Shown: positions 63,771 to 64,000 of the stretch, in pieces
Layout of the letters: the number at the start of each line of letters is the position of its first letter
How positions within the stretch are numbered: the stretch's first letter is position 1
DNA from: Rhizobium rhizogenes NBRC 13257
GTDB lineage: Bacteria > Pseudomonadota > Alphaproteobacteria > Rhizobiales > Rhizobiaceae
Direction of reading: 5' to 3'
Assembly: GCF_000696095.1 (NCBI RefSeq)
Contig: NZ_BAYX01000013.1
Coordinates: 1 to 64,000 of the forward strand
DNA length: 64,000 nt
Translations under genes and position numbers: made by a program
The notes under the pieces: generated by a model
Seen by the model: only the letters and a program-made list of their open reading frames with translations
What the model was told of the DNA's origin: nothing
Databases searched by the model: none

Positions 63771-64000
63771 TCAGGGCTCTCCGCCTGTGGGTCCGCCGTC
63801 CGCCGATTGGCGCCGGAGGTCCGCTATGATGTCTCTTATCTGCTCCCGCGTCGTGTCGATGCTGTGGCTGGTATCGATGATGTAATCGGCCCGAGCCCGC
63901 TTCTCCGCATCCGGCGTCTGGCGAGAGAGAATCATATTGAATCTTTCCTCCGTCATGCCCGGCCGGGCAAGCACTCTTTCTCTTTGAAGCTGTGGATCGC
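63771..64000 (-). CDS. coaE: Dephospho-CoA kinase, C-terminal part (cut by window edge)
   Basis: The last 75 or so codons of CoaE, which makes coenzyme A from dephospho-CoA; the N-terminal P-loop lies beyond the window. The visible RERVLARPGMTEERFNMILSRQTPDAEKRARADYI is the conserved region before the C-terminal helix. The frame is open to the window end, so the gene starts outside. Confidence 0.88.
   Translation of the reverse strand, partial: DPQLQRERVLARPGMTEERFNMILSRQTPDAEKRARADYIIDTSHSIDTTREQIRDIIADLRRQSADGGPTGGEP

Overview
The window is a gene-dense, GC-rich stretch of an alphaproteobacterial chromosome, most likely Rhizobium or a very close relative. The evidence is the gene set and its arrangement: ChvG-ChvI beside pckA and an HPr kinase/EIIA/HPr set; hslVU divergent from hisB-DUF2628-hisHAFE-coaA; trpFBA-accD-folC; addBA; ActS-ActR; a DivL-type kinase; and a RIME1-like palindromic repeat. 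No plasmid, phage, insertion sequence, CRISPR, rRNA or tRNA signal was seen. The gyrB, secB and dnaQ-coaE end suggests, by known rhizobial gene order, that the right edge lies toward the replication origin; that is inference.

Layout. 0.2-6 kb: ornithine-cyclodeaminase-like enzyme, HrpB helicase and the redox two-component pair ActS-ActR, converging on MmcB. 6-15.9 kb: an L,D-transpeptidase, then a minus-strand series of malate synthase G, a hydantoinase-A-like protein, a cytochrome P450, a secreted DUF1402 protein and HslU-HslV. 16-20.8 kb: the histidine operon with CoaA. 20.7-23.2 kb: a small accessory-looking islet (GT87 membrane protein, AlkB, a small secreted protein). 23.2-29.8 kb: ArfB, PckA, ChvI-ChvG and the nitrogen-PTS-like trio HprK/EIIA-Man/HPr. 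29.8-31.4 kb: ahcY with an unusual leader. 31.5-43.7 kb: divL, a tsaE-amgK fusion, murU, addB, addA, trxA. 43.7-49.7 kb (minus): folC, accD, trpA, trpB, trpF, then a YgjP-type metallopeptidase. 49.7-55.5 kb: DUF2852 protein, PHB depolymerase, FAH-family hydrolase, PLP decarboxylase, DUF2218 protein, nitroreductase. 55.6-64 kb: gyrB, an overlapping timA-mltA-smr-xre set, fxsA, secB, an RhtB/LysE exporter, dnaQ and the end of coaE.

How the genes work together. Most are housekeeping. Two themes recur: envelope and cell-cycle control (ChvGI, DivL, AmgK-MurU muropeptide recycling, L,D-transpeptidase, MltA), and central carbon or methyl metabolism (PckA, GlcB, AhcY, PhaZ, the PTS-type regulators).

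The most interesting unexplained structure is in the ahcY leader. A 13-bp helix (12 Watson-Crick pairs and one G-U) would enclose about 88 nt and bury the ahcY Shine-Dalgarno sequence, just downstream of a SahR-like palindrome. It is a candidate cis-regulatory RNA. Other points of note are the DivL tyrosine at the phosphoacceptor position, the TsaE-AmgK fusion, an MltA that cannot have a signal peptide, and an AccD that has lost three of four zinc-ribbon cysteines. I found no defence system, biosynthetic cluster or other multi-gene system that looks new.
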